This document shows positions 43,386 to 51,657 of a stretch of DNA of 64,000 nucleotides, in pieces. The DNA comes from Bacteroidales bacterium. Lineage in GTDB: Bacteria > Bacteroidota > Bacteroidia > Bacteroidales > Paludibacteraceae. The notes beneath the pieces are model-generated. The model saw only the letters and a list, made by a program, of their open reading frames with translations. It searched no databases and was not told the origin of the DNA. Each line of letters starts with the position of its first letter. Within the stretch, counting starts at the first letter, position 1. The stretch lies in contig CAAGHA010000003.1 in the NCBI GenBank assembly GCA_900769555.1, positions 1 through 64,000 on the forward strand, given 5' to 3'. Made by a program: the position numbers and the translations under genes.

Positions 43386-44333
43386 TCATTTAGAGATAAC
43401 TTGTTTTGCAAAATCTACGGAAATATAATTATCAAGTGTAGTACACACTTCAGAAGAGAAATCAATTGCATACTGAACAATTTTGCACCATTGCTCCTCT
43501 GTCAATCCATTTTTCAAATCATCTCTTACGATATTCTCTTTCAATATTCCATATATGATGCCTGCATTAAAATTATCTCCTGCACCGACAGTACTAACAG
43601 GAACAATTGATTTGGCGGTAAATTCTTTTTGAAGATTTTTCCCAAAAACAACAGCCCCTTTATCTCCTCTCGTATATATAAAATTCTTAGAATAATACTC
43701 GATATTTTCCTTATAATTTTTCAAGGCATCTTCTTCGCCATAAATATTCATAAAATCTTCGTCAGACCCTTTTACAATATCCGCAAATTCATAATTTTCC
43801 AATATGGATGGCATCAAAAAACGAACATCATTGATATGACTCTTTCTAAAATTAACATCATAATAAATAATCGCCTTTCTTGATTGAGCATATTCCAAAA
43901 ACTCTACCACCTTATCTCTCAAGACCGGATTTAGAGCAAAATAAGAACCAATGATAACGATATCATTTTCATCTATTCTTGGAGTGATGTAATCTAAACG
44001 TTGAGAAGGATAATCTTTGTAAAAAAGATAATCTGCATTTTGCTTTTCATCAAGGAAAGCCAATGCTAAAGGGGTTTTACCTCTATCAAACGAATAAATA
44101 TACTTTGTTTCTACATCATTTTCTTTCAAAAAATCACAAATCAAATTTCCAATTTTATCATCTCCTATTTCGCTAATAAACGCCGGATTCAGCCCTAATC
44201 TACCCAAAGAAATCAATGCATTATAAACAGAACCACCGGGTTTTGCACTGATTGGTTGGTTATTTTTAAACAGGATATCATAAACAGTTTCGCCTAATCC
44301 AAAAATCTTTCTGACTCTATTTTCACTTTCCAT
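43386..44333 (-). CDS. PfkB-family carbohydrate kinase
   Basis: 315 residues. KPGGSVYNALISLGRLG (about 31-47) and the C-terminal signature VSTVGAGDNFNAGIIYG with catalytic Asp253 identify the ribokinase/PfkB fold. The length and N-terminal GLGETVYDILF resemble fructokinase-like members. It phosphorylates a sugar or nucleoside in the cytoplasm; the substrate cannot be assigned. It overlaps the DUF6242 gene by 11 bp and is followed by the palindromic element. Confidence 0.88.
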   Translation of the reverse strand: MESENRVRKIFGLGETVYDILFKNNQPISAKPGGSVYNALISLGRLGLNPAFISEIGDDKIGNLICDFLKENDVETKYIYSFDRGKTPLALAFLDEKQNADYLFYKDYPSQRLDYITPRIDENDIVIIGSYFALNPVLRDKVVEFLEYAQSRKAIIYYDVNFRKSHINDVRFLMPSILENYEFADIVKGSDEDFMNIYGEEDALKNYKENIEYYSKNFIYTRGDKGAVVFGKNLQKEFTAKSIVPVSTVGAGDNFNAGIIYGILKENIVRDDLKNGLTEEQWCKIVQYAIDFSSEVCTTLDNYISVDFAKQVISK

Positions 44334-45615
44334 AAATCAACTCATCCTCCTTTAATTTATTCAAAACTCCATGCCATACAGAGGTAGAATAACCATTAGC
44401 CATCTTTCCTCCAATAATAATCATTTCACCATTACGAGAGGTCACAAAAAGACCCGCTTGCGCAATTCCGCCAATATTAACACCCAAATTCTTATGCTTA
44501 TCCTCATTCCAAGTTCCTCCGGAATTGTATGAAACATAACACTTGGTAGAAAATTCTCCATCCGCCAACTCTCCTCCAATAATACCCAATGTATTATCAT
44601 AAGCAAAAGGCATCGGACTTTTTAACACAGGAATTTTCCCTTCATGCAAGACTTTAAAAGCATTCCCATTCTCATCAACCGCCCAAATTATAGTTCCTCT
44701 ATCCGAAGTAGAGTAGATATAAGCCAATTCGGTACGTCCTGACTTTGCTGCAAATGCCAATAAATTTTCAGTAGGGAAACCTGCAGGAAGGTCTTGAACT
44801 CTCTCGAGGGGTTCCACATCGTCAGTTTTCACCCAAAAAGCATTGTCTGCAACAACCCAAAGAGTATTATTATTAACAAATAAAAATTGGACTTCAGAGA
44901 GATTTGAAGCATAGGGTTCAAACTCAACACCATCATTTGACGAAAAAATTGAGAACTGCTCATCCATAACATAAAAAAGAGAACCATCATATACCAATGA
45001 GTTCCAATTCAAACCTTCAATGGTTAATTCTGTCATGCTCCAATCATTTCCATCAGAAGATTTATACTGAAAACTTTTCCCCTCATCATTAGAACAATAC
45101 CACAAGTAACCATTATCAGTAATGATTGCCTTTTGCGCTACAATAGTTTTATAATCCTCAATTGTTGCAAGTTTCTCCCATGAAAAAGCATCCACATCAT
45201 AGCAATGTACCCGTACATCAATCGTATAATTTTTTTGCTGAGTTCCATCTACCGAAGTAGAAAGAATCGACAAAGGTTTTGCAAGTGGTAATTTATCTCC
45301 GTTAGAGAAATCCTTCCACTCGCCGTTATCCAAAAATTTAATAGCTGGAGAAGAAGTATAGCCATAGAAATAGACCAAAACCGAATCTATTTTCGTTCCA
45401 TAGGACAACGAATCATAATTAAAAATAATACCTTCCACATCATTAATCACGACCTTCATATCGCTATCAAGGCTAAAAAAACTAACACTTCTGATTCTAG
45501 CATCATCATTGTTGAGATCCTTATCCGTCTCTTCATCATCATCGTCACACGAAACAAATGGAGCTACAACCAAGGATAGACAAAACAATGCCAAAAGATA
45601 TTTAAAACGTCTCAT
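44323..45615 (-). CDS. DUF6242-type lipoprotein
   Basis: 430 residues from ATG 45613-45615 (MRRFKYLLALFCL...). The frame is open 24 codons further upstream, but only this start gives a lipoprotein signal (VVAPFVSC, Cys23), followed by an acidic DDDDEE stretch that favours surface export in this phylum. An Ig-like N-terminal part (about 40-125) precedes a beta-propeller-like set of repeats (WEKLATIED..., LWYCSNDEGKSFQY, LFYVMDEQFSIFSSNDG, RGTIIWAVDENGN, ISYNSGGTW-type blades). Role unknown. It overlaps the sugar kinase gene by 11 bp, so the two are co-expressed. Confidence 0.8.
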   Translation of the reverse strand: MRRFKYLLALFCLSLVVAPFVSCDDDDEETDKDLNNDDARIRSVSFFSLDSDMKVVINDVEGIIFNYDSLSYGTKIDSVLVYFYGYTSSPAIKFLDNGEWKDFSNGDKLPLAKPLSILSTSVDGTQQKNYTIDVRVHCYDVDAFSWEKLATIEDYKTIVAQKAIITDNGYLWYCSNDEGKSFQYKSSDGNDWSMTELTIEGLNWNSLVYDGSLFYVMDEQFSIFSSNDGVEFEPYASNLSEVQFLFVNNNTLWVVADNAFWVKTDDVEPLERVQDLPAGFPTENLLAFAAKSGRTELAYIYSTSDRGTIIWAVDENGNAFKVLHEGKIPVLKSPMPFAYDNTLGIIGGELADGEFSTKCYVSYNSGGTWNEDKHKNLGVNIGGIAQAGLFVTSRNGEMIIIGGKMANGYSTSVWHGVLNKLKEDELIYGK

Positions 45616-45702
45616 TCTAAAACAATAATTGAAAGTCATATAAAAATATAAACGAGTAGAAAAACATTCATAACAAACGCTCTTCATGTCTTTTATCTAA
45701 CG

Positions 45703-45710
45703 CAAAAATA
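45703..45710 (-). promoter_or_regulatory. -7 promoter element of the DUF6242-kinase operon
   Basis: TATTTTTG on the minus strand, giving a leader of about 80 nt to ATG 45615. Confidence 0.4.
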
Positions 45711-45769
45711 ACACAAAAATTTCATGTCACATAACCTAGTATTTGAAAATTTGATAAAAAAAGATAAAA

Positions 45770-45808
45770 TGAGCGTCAGAAAATACAAATCGCATTTTCT
45801 GACGCTCA
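45770..45808 (-). terminator. Strong intrinsic terminator of the FKBP operon
   Basis: Perfect 15-bp stem TGAGCGTCAGAAAAT (45770-45784) / ATTTTCTGACGCTCA (45794-45808) with a 9-nt loop, followed on the minus strand by a T-rich run. It lies 20 bp after the last FKBP stop codon and insulates the DUF6242 promoter. Confidence 0.88.
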
Positions 45809-45828
45809 AACAAGCTATTAAAATCAAA

Positions 45829-46578
45829 TTATTTTTTGATGATATCTAATAATTCCACTTCGAAGAATAGAACAGAGTTAGGTTCGATCATCTCTCCTGC
45901 ACCTTGCTCACCATAAGCCAATTCAGAAGGGATAACCAACTCCCATTTTGACCCTACAGGCATCATTTTCAAAGCCTCAGACCAACCCGGAATAACACCT
46001 CCAACCGGGAATTCAGCCGGTCTTCCTCTCTCTATAGAGCTATCAAAGACTGTACCATCTGCCAATTTACCAACATAATTAACTCTAACAACATCCTCTG
46101 CAGTAGGTTTAGCACCAGTACCCATAGTAATTACTTTGTATTGCAAACCACTTTCAGTTACTTGAACACCTTCTTGAGATCTGTTAGCATTCAAGATACT
46201 ATCAGCGGACAATTTATTGCGAATAGCCTTTGCCTTCATTCTATCCATTTCAGCTTGACGAAGATCTGCAAAGAACTCTTGAAGAAGAACTGTAGCATCT
46301 TCTTTGCTGATTTGCAAAGCTAACGAATCATTTTTCATTGCTTTAATAAATGCATTGATAAATACCTCTTGATTGATAGAAGTAGTATCATCTGCAAGCT
46401 TAGGAAGATTAGCCAAATCATTTCCCAACATAGCTCCTTGGTTTACACCCAAAGCATAACTGACAGAATCCATTCTGGATGTTAAATTGCTGTTTCCTGA
46501 ATATTCATTTTGGCTACAAGAAACTGCAAATAACGATGCAATTGCCATTGCACACAATTCGAATTTAATTTTTTTCAT
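45829..46578 (-). CDS. FKBP-type peptidyl-prolyl isomerase, lipoprotein
   Basis: 249 residues. Lipobox LFAVSC (Cys21); FKBP_N dimerisation helix region about 35-125; FKBP domain from about 140 with VRVNYVGKLADGTVFDSS, FPVGGVIPGWSEALKMMPVG and SELAYGEQGAGEMIEPNSVL. Mip/FkpA-like chaperone-isomerase anchored in the membrane on the periplasmic side. Last of three tandem FKBP genes (20-bp gap). Operon terminator 20 bp downstream. Confidence 0.93.
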   Translation of the reverse strand: MKKIKFELCAMAIASLFAVSCSQNEYSGNSNLTSRMDSVSYALGVNQGAMLGNDLANLPKLADDTTSINQEVFINAFIKAMKNDSLALQISKEDATVLLQEFFADLRQAEMDRMKAKAIRNKLSADSILNANRSQEGVQVTESGLQYKVITMGTGAKPTAEDVVRVNYVGKLADGTVFDSSIERGRPAEFPVGGVIPGWSEALKMMPVGSKWELVIPSELAYGEQGAGEMIEPNSVLFFEVELLDIIKK

Positions 46579-46598
46579 TTTTGTTACTATTTAATTTA

Positions 46599-47354
46599 TT
46601 ATTTTATCGTACGTTGATATTCCGGGAATTGAAATTTTGCCCCTTGAATAGTATTTACTACAGGTTTTGCCACATCCAACAATTCCACCTCAAAGATCAA
46701 AGTTGAATAAGGTTTGATAGAACCATTTCCTCTTGTTCCATAAGCCAAATCGTACGGAATATATAAAATATATTTAGATCCAACAGTCATCAATTGCAAT
46801 CCTTCTGTCCAACCTTTTATTACTTTATTTAGTTCAAATTCGATTGGTTGCCCTCTCTCGTAAGAACTATCAAAAACGGTTCCGTCCAACAATGTACCAC
46901 GATAATGCACTTTTACTTTATCTGTTGGATTAGGCTTGACACCTTTTCCTTCCGTTACAACTTTATATTGAAGTCCGGATGCTGTAACTTTAACATTTGA
47001 GTCCTTCTTATTGTTCTCTAAAAACTTTTCTCCGTCCTCTTTATTCTTTTGCGCTTCCTTTTCAGTTGCTTTTATCGCATACGACTGAAAATAATCGGCA
47101 GTCGCACTCATTGGCATCAAAAGATTTGTTGTGTCGTTGGTCAACACTGAATTCATTCCATTCAACAATAAATCCCAATTAAAGGGACCTCCCGGAAAAT
47201 TCTTCACATTATCTCTAATGTTCTTAGCAAACTCAATGCCCATAGCATAACTCGCAGAGTCATTATCTGTCACCAATTTTACCTTTTTCGGTTTTGCACC
47301 TACCGATAAAACAAGAGAAAGTAAAATCGATAGAAATAAAAATCTCTTATCCAT
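46599..47354 (-). CDS. FKBP-type peptidyl-prolyl isomerase, periplasmic
   Basis: 251 residues with a cleavable signal peptide (1-20, LSVGA-K) and no lipobox. FKBP_N-like helical part about 25-115, FKBP domain VKVHYRGTLLDGTVFDSSYE, IEFELNKVIKGWTEGLQLM, YDLAYGTRGNGSIKPYSTL. The sequence SIKPYSTL replaces the more usual MIxPNSVL. A 24-residue tail beyond the FKBP fold (AKPVVNTIQGAKFQFPEYQR) is peculiar to this copy. Middle gene of the FKBP trio. Confidence 0.92.
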   Translation of the reverse strand: MDKRFLFLSILLSLVLSVGAKPKKVKLVTDNDSASYAMGIEFAKNIRDNVKNFPGGPFNWDLLLNGMNSVLTNDTTNLLMPMSATADYFQSYAIKATEKEAQKNKEDGEKFLENNKKDSNVKVTASGLQYKVVTEGKGVKPNPTDKVKVHYRGTLLDGTVFDSSYERGQPIEFELNKVIKGWTEGLQLMTVGSKYILYIPYDLAYGTRGNGSIKPYSTLIFEVELLDVAKPVVNTIQGAKFQFPEYQRTIK

Positions 47355-47381
47355 AATGTTTCTATTTATTAATTGCTTAGA

Positions 47382-47969
47382 TTATTTTACAATATCTAAT
47401 AATTCCACATCAAAAATCAAAACAGAATTAGGAGCAATCATATCACCGGCACCATGCTCACCATAGCCCAATTCAGAAGGAATAAACAATCTCCATTTTG
47501 AACCAACCGGCATCAATTGCAAGGCTTCTGTCCAACCTGGAATAACTTGATTTACGGGAAAATCCGCAGGTTGATTTCTTTTATATGAACTATCGAAAAT
47601 AGAACCATCTATCAAACAACCTTCATAATGACATCTAACAGTACTTGTGGCTTTAGGTTTATCACCCTCTCCCATTGTCAATACTTGATATTGTAAACCG
47701 GAAGCAGTAACTTGAACACCCTCTTTCTTTTTATTTTCTTCTAGGAATTTCAATCCGGCTTCTTTGTTCTTTTGATCAGCTTCTAATTGCAATTTTGCAA
47801 AATAATTATTCATAATTTGACGAGCTTCATCCAAATCCATCTCAGATTTCTCTCCTTTATAGGCATCTTCGATACCCTTATTAAATCTTTCCAAATTTAA
47901 ATCAGCTATTCCAGTAGCTTTAAAATTCATGGCCATAGAAAGACCCAACGCATAACTAATTTTATCCAT
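47382..47969 (-). CDS. FKBP-type peptidyl-prolyl isomerase, no signal peptide
   Basis: 195 residues beginning MDKISYALGLSMAMNF, i.e. starting directly at the FKBP_N helix without any export signal, so cytoplasmic unless exported another way. FKBP domain from about 90: VRCHYEGCLIDGSIFDSSYK, FPVNQVIPGWTEALQLMPVG, GYGEHGAGDMIAPNSVL. First gene of the trio; the -7 promoter at 47987 confirms the start and the lack of an upstream signal sequence. Confidence 0.92.
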   Translation of the reverse strand: MDKISYALGLSMAMNFKATGIADLNLERFNKGIEDAYKGEKSEMDLDEARQIMNNYFAKLQLEADQKNKEAGLKFLEENKKKEGVQVTASGLQYQVLTMGEGDKPKATSTVRCHYEGCLIDGSIFDSSYKRNQPADFPVNQVIPGWTEALQLMPVGSKWRLFIPSELGYGEHGAGDMIAPNSVLIFDVELLDIVK

Positions 47970-47986
47970 TTTATTAATTTTTTATG

Positions 47987-47994
47987 CAAAGGTA
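47987..47994 (-). promoter_or_regulatory. -7 promoter element of the FKBP operon
   Basis: TACCTTTG on the minus strand, 18 bp upstream of ATG 47969. It leaves no room for an N-terminal signal peptide on the first FKBP. Confidence 0.65.
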
Positions 47995-48110
47995 ACAGAA
48001 TTTATGAAATGAAGATAGAATTATAGATTTTTTAATGATTTAATCTATAGTAGAAAGATTCCGTTGATTTGATAAAATGTCTCTCTATTAAAAAAGAGTC
48101 CATTTACAAT

Positions 48111-48185
48111 TGAGTTCTATAAATTAGGTCGAGATGATTTTGATTACATTCAGAAACTAAAATCATAATTTATAGAAATTACTTA
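48111..48185. repeat. Palindromic intergenic element, copy C (internally deleted)
   Basis: 75 bp. Left GTTCTATAAATTAGGTCGAG...GATTTTGA joins directly to TTACATTCAGAAAC...AATTTATAGAAATTACTT. Compared with copy B, the piece equivalent to 43227-43323 (97 bp, including the hairpin core) is missing. It lies 21 bp from the stop codon of the DedA-like gene. Confidence 0.7.
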
Positions 48186-48205
48186 CTATAAAACCCATAG
48201 ATATT

Positions 48206-48658
48206 CTAAAACAAATTAGCCACAAAATCATGCATCAGCATCCATACAAAATAGCGCAAACCCTTTCCAAGAAAAGTAAAAATAATTACCCACAATAGAT
48301 TACTACGCATATATCCTAAAGCCACTGCTATCAAATCTCCAACAATAGGAAGAAAAGTAAAAATAGCCAATACAGAACCCTTATTTCTCATCCATGCCAC
48401 AGCCTTTTGCAACTTATCATACGAGATTTTCAAATACCTCTCCATCCACTCAATTTTTCCTAATCGCCCGATCCAATAGCACGTCAGTGCCCCTAAGACA
48501 TTCCCCAATGTAGCTGAAAAACAACATAAAAATGGAGCAGCTCCGGAATACAACACAAGACTTAAAACTGCCTCAGAACTCAACGGGACAATTGTAGCGG
48601 CCAAAAAAGAGGCTAAAAACAATCCCCAACAACCATAACCAGCCAAAAAATCTAACAT
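48206..48658 (-). CDS. YqaA/DedA-family membrane protein
   Basis: 150 residues. FLAATIVPLSSEAVLSLVLY (about 18-37) with the conserved acidic residue, GNVLGALTCYWIGRLGK, and the re-entrant FLPIVGDLIAVALGYMR are the SNARE-associated/DedA fold in its short YqaA form. Relatives move lipid carriers or affect membrane potential. Its start overlaps the upstream membrane-protein gene by 7 bp. It is the last gene of the long operon that begins at 55242. Confidence 0.88.
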   Translation of the reverse strand: MLDFLAGYGCWGLFLASFLAATIVPLSSEAVLSLVLYSGAAPFLCCFSATLGNVLGALTCYWIGRLGKIEWMERYLKISYDKLQKAVAWMRNKGSVLAIFTFLPIVGDLIAVALGYMRSNLLWVIIFTFLGKGLRYFVWMLMHDFVANLF

Positions 48659-49680
48659 ATAGAAAAGATAATACGTTGAGAAAACAGAAGAAGTGAAACA
48701 ACTATAAATAAGATTCCAACAATTTTAGAAAAGAGACTAAACTCCATCGAGAAATATTGGCCCACAGTAAAAGAGGCAAATAAAAATAGAAGAGGGAAAA
48801 TTAGTTCAACATCAATGGCAAAAACAAACAACAAAAGCAAAGTAAACAAGAAGTAGATTAAAATAAAAAAGTGTTCTTCTCTATTTCTCACATTTAACTG
48901 CCCTCTCCATTTGGAATAGTTTAATAGACCTAAAACAAAAATTGTTGTGTAAACAATCAAATAAGACCAATCCCACCATTGCAAACTTTCGTACGATGAG
49001 AAGACTCCTATCGTGGAAGAAGATGAAACAAACAACAAAAAAGCCTCCAAATCATTTACGTAAGCCAAATAAATCAGCAAATACAAAATAGGCAAACATA
49101 TACCGAAAAATAGGGCTAATATATTTCTTAAACTCATAGCCTTACAGACATAAAAAAAGATCAAAATCGGTATCGTATAAAAAAGACAAGGCAATGAAAA
49201 AATTGTCGCAAGTGAGAGCAATAATCCGGTATTAAAAGCATATACAGACATCTCCATATAAGGCATATCTACCATCTTGAAAGAGAAATAAATAGCACCT
49301 AACACAAACAATACAACTAACAGCGATACAGAGAAACCATGCGGAAAATAGAAAATCGAATAGACAATGCAGAAGATATAAGCAGGAAGAACCGTTCGGA
49401 CATTTATAAATGAGAAGCGTTCGTTCAACTGAATCATCAAAAAAGCGATTGCTAATAAGAATATAAAACTAAACAAAATGCCTCGCCAAGAACGAATATA
49501 AGCAGAATTCAAAAAAAAATCAACAAGGGGCGAATCTCCCAAACAGAGATTTTCCCCTTGACATTCTGAAAGTCCGATAGGCAAATAAAGATCATACCAT
49601 AAAACCAAAGTTATTATCGCTCCCAATATCAAAGAGGAAGCTCCCGGCTTAATATAATCTTTAAATCTAACGTATTGCAT
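48652..49680 (-). CDS. Polytopic membrane protein (DUF6427-like)
   Basis: 342 residues with about ten hydrophobic segments, e.g. 15-30, 63-82, 95-110, 116-133, 146-165, 168-185, 190-208, 240-257, 273-293 and 320-340. I place it in the DUF6427 group on the basis of length, topology and the ASSLILGAIITLVLWYD start, with moderate certainty. No catalytic motif is visible. It is 46 bp after purD. Confidence 0.6.
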   Translation of the reverse strand: MQYVRFKDYIKPGASSLILGAIITLVLWYDLYLPIGLSECQGENLCLGDSPLVDFFLNSAYIRSWRGILFSFIFLLAIAFLMIQLNERFSFINVRTVLPAYIFCIVYSIFYFPHGFSVSLLVVLFVLGAIYFSFKMVDMPYMEMSVYAFNTGLLLSLATIFSLPCLFYTIPILIFFYVCKAMSLRNILALFFGICLPILYLLIYLAYVNDLEAFLLFVSSSSTIGVFSSYESLQWWDWSYLIVYTTIFVLGLLNYSKWRGQLNVRNREEHFFILIYFLFTLLLLFVFAIDVELIFPLLFLFASFTVGQYFSMEFSLFSKIVGILFIVVSLLLFSQRIIFSIC

Positions 49681-49726
49681 ATCACTTATTAGAATCAGAA
49701 TTCTAATGCTCTCAGCGCATTAAGAA

Positions 49727-51004
49727 CTACAAAGTTTCTAAATCTTTTCCTATATCAGAACGGAAATATTTTCCATCAAAATTAATTTTTTGAACATTTT
49801 TGAAAGATTGAGCCAAAGCTTCCGCTCTATCTTTCCCGTATGAACTGACAGAGATAACACGTCCACCGCTAGTCACCAATTTTTCGTTCTCCATTTTTGT
49901 TCCGGCATGAAAAGCAATACTACCCTCAACTTGATCCAAACCGGTTATCTCCTTTCCTTTTTCATACTCTTCAGGGTACCCTCCGGAAACCATCATAACT
50001 GTTACAGCAGCTCTCTCATCCTCTAACAATGTTTTCTCCGATAAAGTTCCCGTTGCCACACCTTCAAATAATTCAACAAGATCCGATTTTATACGAAGCA
50101 TCACAGCCTCAGTTTCCGGATCACCCATTCGCACATTATACTCAATAACCATCGGCTCATTCTTGACATTAATTAACCCCAAGAAAATGAATCCTTTATA
50201 GCAGATATTCTCCTTTTTCAATCCATTTACAGTTGGAATTACAATTCTTTCTTCCACTTTCTTCATAAAAGTTTCATCTGCAAAAGGGACTGGAGAAACT
50301 GCACCCATACCTCCTGTATTCAACCCTGTATCACCTTCTCCGATGCGTTTATAATCTTTGGCAACAGGTAATATTTTATAAGAGTCTCCGTCAGTTAAAA
50401 CAAATACAGAACATTCAATACCCGACAAGAACTCCTCAATCAAAACTGTTGCACCTGCACTACCAAATTTTCCTCCGACTATATTTTTTAGTTCTTGCTT
50501 TGCCTCTTCAATATCTGAAAGAATTAACACGCCTTTCCCTGCCGCCAAACCATCAGCCTTTAAAACATAAGGAGCCTCTAACTCTTCCAAAAAGGCATAT
50601 GCATCTTGAAGGGTCTCTGCCGTAAAACTCTTATATCTTGCAGTTGGAATACCATGACGGAACATAAATGCCTTTGCAAAATCCTTACTTCCCTCCAACT
50701 TTGCACCCTCCATAGAGGGACCTATCACAGGGATAGAAGACAAAGCAGTATCATTCGCAAAAAAGTCATAGACCCCTTTTACCAATGGATCTTCCGGTCC
50801 AACAACCACCATGTCAACGCCCTTTTCCAAAACAAAATTCTTAATAGCAGGAAAATCCGTTGCAGCAATTTGAACATTTTCACCCACAGTTAATGTCCCG
50901 CCATTACCAGGCGCGATAAATAGTTTGTCAACTTTTGGACTTTGAGCAATTTTCCATGCCAAAGCATGCTCACGTCCGCCGGAACCCAATAATAATATCT
51001 TCAT
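49727..51004 (-). CDS. purD: Phosphoribosylamine-glycine ligase
   Basis: 425 residues. The N-domain MKILLLGSGGREHALAWKIA (1-20) and ATP-grasp core with ADGLAAGKGVLI (about 150-161), TGGMGAVSPVPF (about 234-245), GFIFLGLINVKNEPMVIEYN and RMGDPETEAVMLRI (about 290-305) are complete. Second step of purine synthesis. Its upstream neighbour (polysaccharide deacetylase) ends 4 bp before it. Confidence 0.95.
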   Translation of the reverse strand: MKILLLGSGGREHALAWKIAQSPKVDKLFIAPGNGGTLTVGENVQIAATDFPAIKNFVLEKGVDMVVVGPEDPLVKGVYDFFANDTALSSIPVIGPSMEGAKLEGSKDFAKAFMFRHGIPTARYKSFTAETLQDAYAFLEELEAPYVLKADGLAAGKGVLILSDIEEAKQELKNIVGGKFGSAGATVLIEEFLSGIECSVFVLTDGDSYKILPVAKDYKRIGEGDTGLNTGGMGAVSPVPFADETFMKKVEERIVIPTVNGLKKENICYKGFIFLGLINVKNEPMVIEYNVRMGDPETEAVMLRIKSDLVELFEGVATGTLSEKTLLEDERAAVTVMMVSGGYPEEYEKGKEITGLDQVEGSIAFHAGTKMENEKLVTSGGRVISVSSYGKDRAEALAQSFKNVQKINFDGKYFRSDIGKDLETL

Positions 51005-51008
51005 AATG

Positions 51009-51650
51009 TTAAATTATTTGTTTTTGATTTATCGTATTCTCTGTAATTACCTCAAACCGATACCCATTTTCAATCAAGTAATCAATTGTTTTCGGCAATG
51101 CATATCTTAAATTTTTCTCCGCCTTTAATGAATCATGAAAAACAATAATCGATCCATTTCTAACATACTTCTGAACGAACGAAAAAACCTCTTCACCGGA
51201 AAGGTTTCGATTATAATCTCTCGTCACCAAATCCCATAGAACAATTTTATATTTCTTTTTCAGACTCCATTTATGAAAAAAAGAAAATTGTCCATGAGGA
51301 GGGCGGAAGAACTGACTATGTATCAACTCATCTGCTTTCTCAACATTTTCAGAATAAAAACGCAATGGGTTTTTAAATCCCTGCAAATGATTAAAAGTAT
51401 GGTTTCCTACTTGATGTCCTTCCGAAATCAAACGCTCAAAGAGATTTGGATATTTTCGTACATTATCACCCACACAAAAGAACGTAGCTTTAATGTTATG
51501 TTCTTTTAAGAGGTCCAACACAAAAGGAGTCACGTCCGGAATCGGACCATCATCAAAGGTAAGGAATATGGTCTTCTCCTTTTTAGGGAGTCTCCAAATT
51601 GCTTTCGGCAATAAATACCGAAAGCAACGAGGAGGTTGTTCTATAAACAT
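51009..51650 (-). CDS. Polysaccharide deacetylase family protein (NodB fold)
   Basis: 213 residues. Motif 1 FLTFDDGPIPDVT (about 29-41), motif 2 SEGHQVGNHTFNHLQGF (H-x3-H, about 75-91), motif 3 RPPHGQFSFFHK, motif 4 LWDLVTRDYN, and motif 5 IIVFHDS (about 170-176). No signal peptide and a basic N-terminus (RCFRYLLPKAIWRLPK); short compared with secreted CE4 enzymes, and probably membrane-associated. Substrate unknown. It lies 7 bp after the DUF2723 gene. Confidence 0.88.
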   Translation of the reverse strand: MFIEQPPRCFRYLLPKAIWRLPKKEKTIFLTFDDGPIPDVTPFVLDLLKEHNIKATFFCVGDNVRKYPNLFERLISEGHQVGNHTFNHLQGFKNPLRFYSENVEKADELIHSQFFRPPHGQFSFFHKWSLKKKYKIVLWDLVTRDYNRNLSGEEVFSFVQKYVRNGSIIVFHDSLKAEKNLRYALPKTIDYLIENGYRFEVITENTINQKQII

Positions 51651-51657
51651 TACTTTT

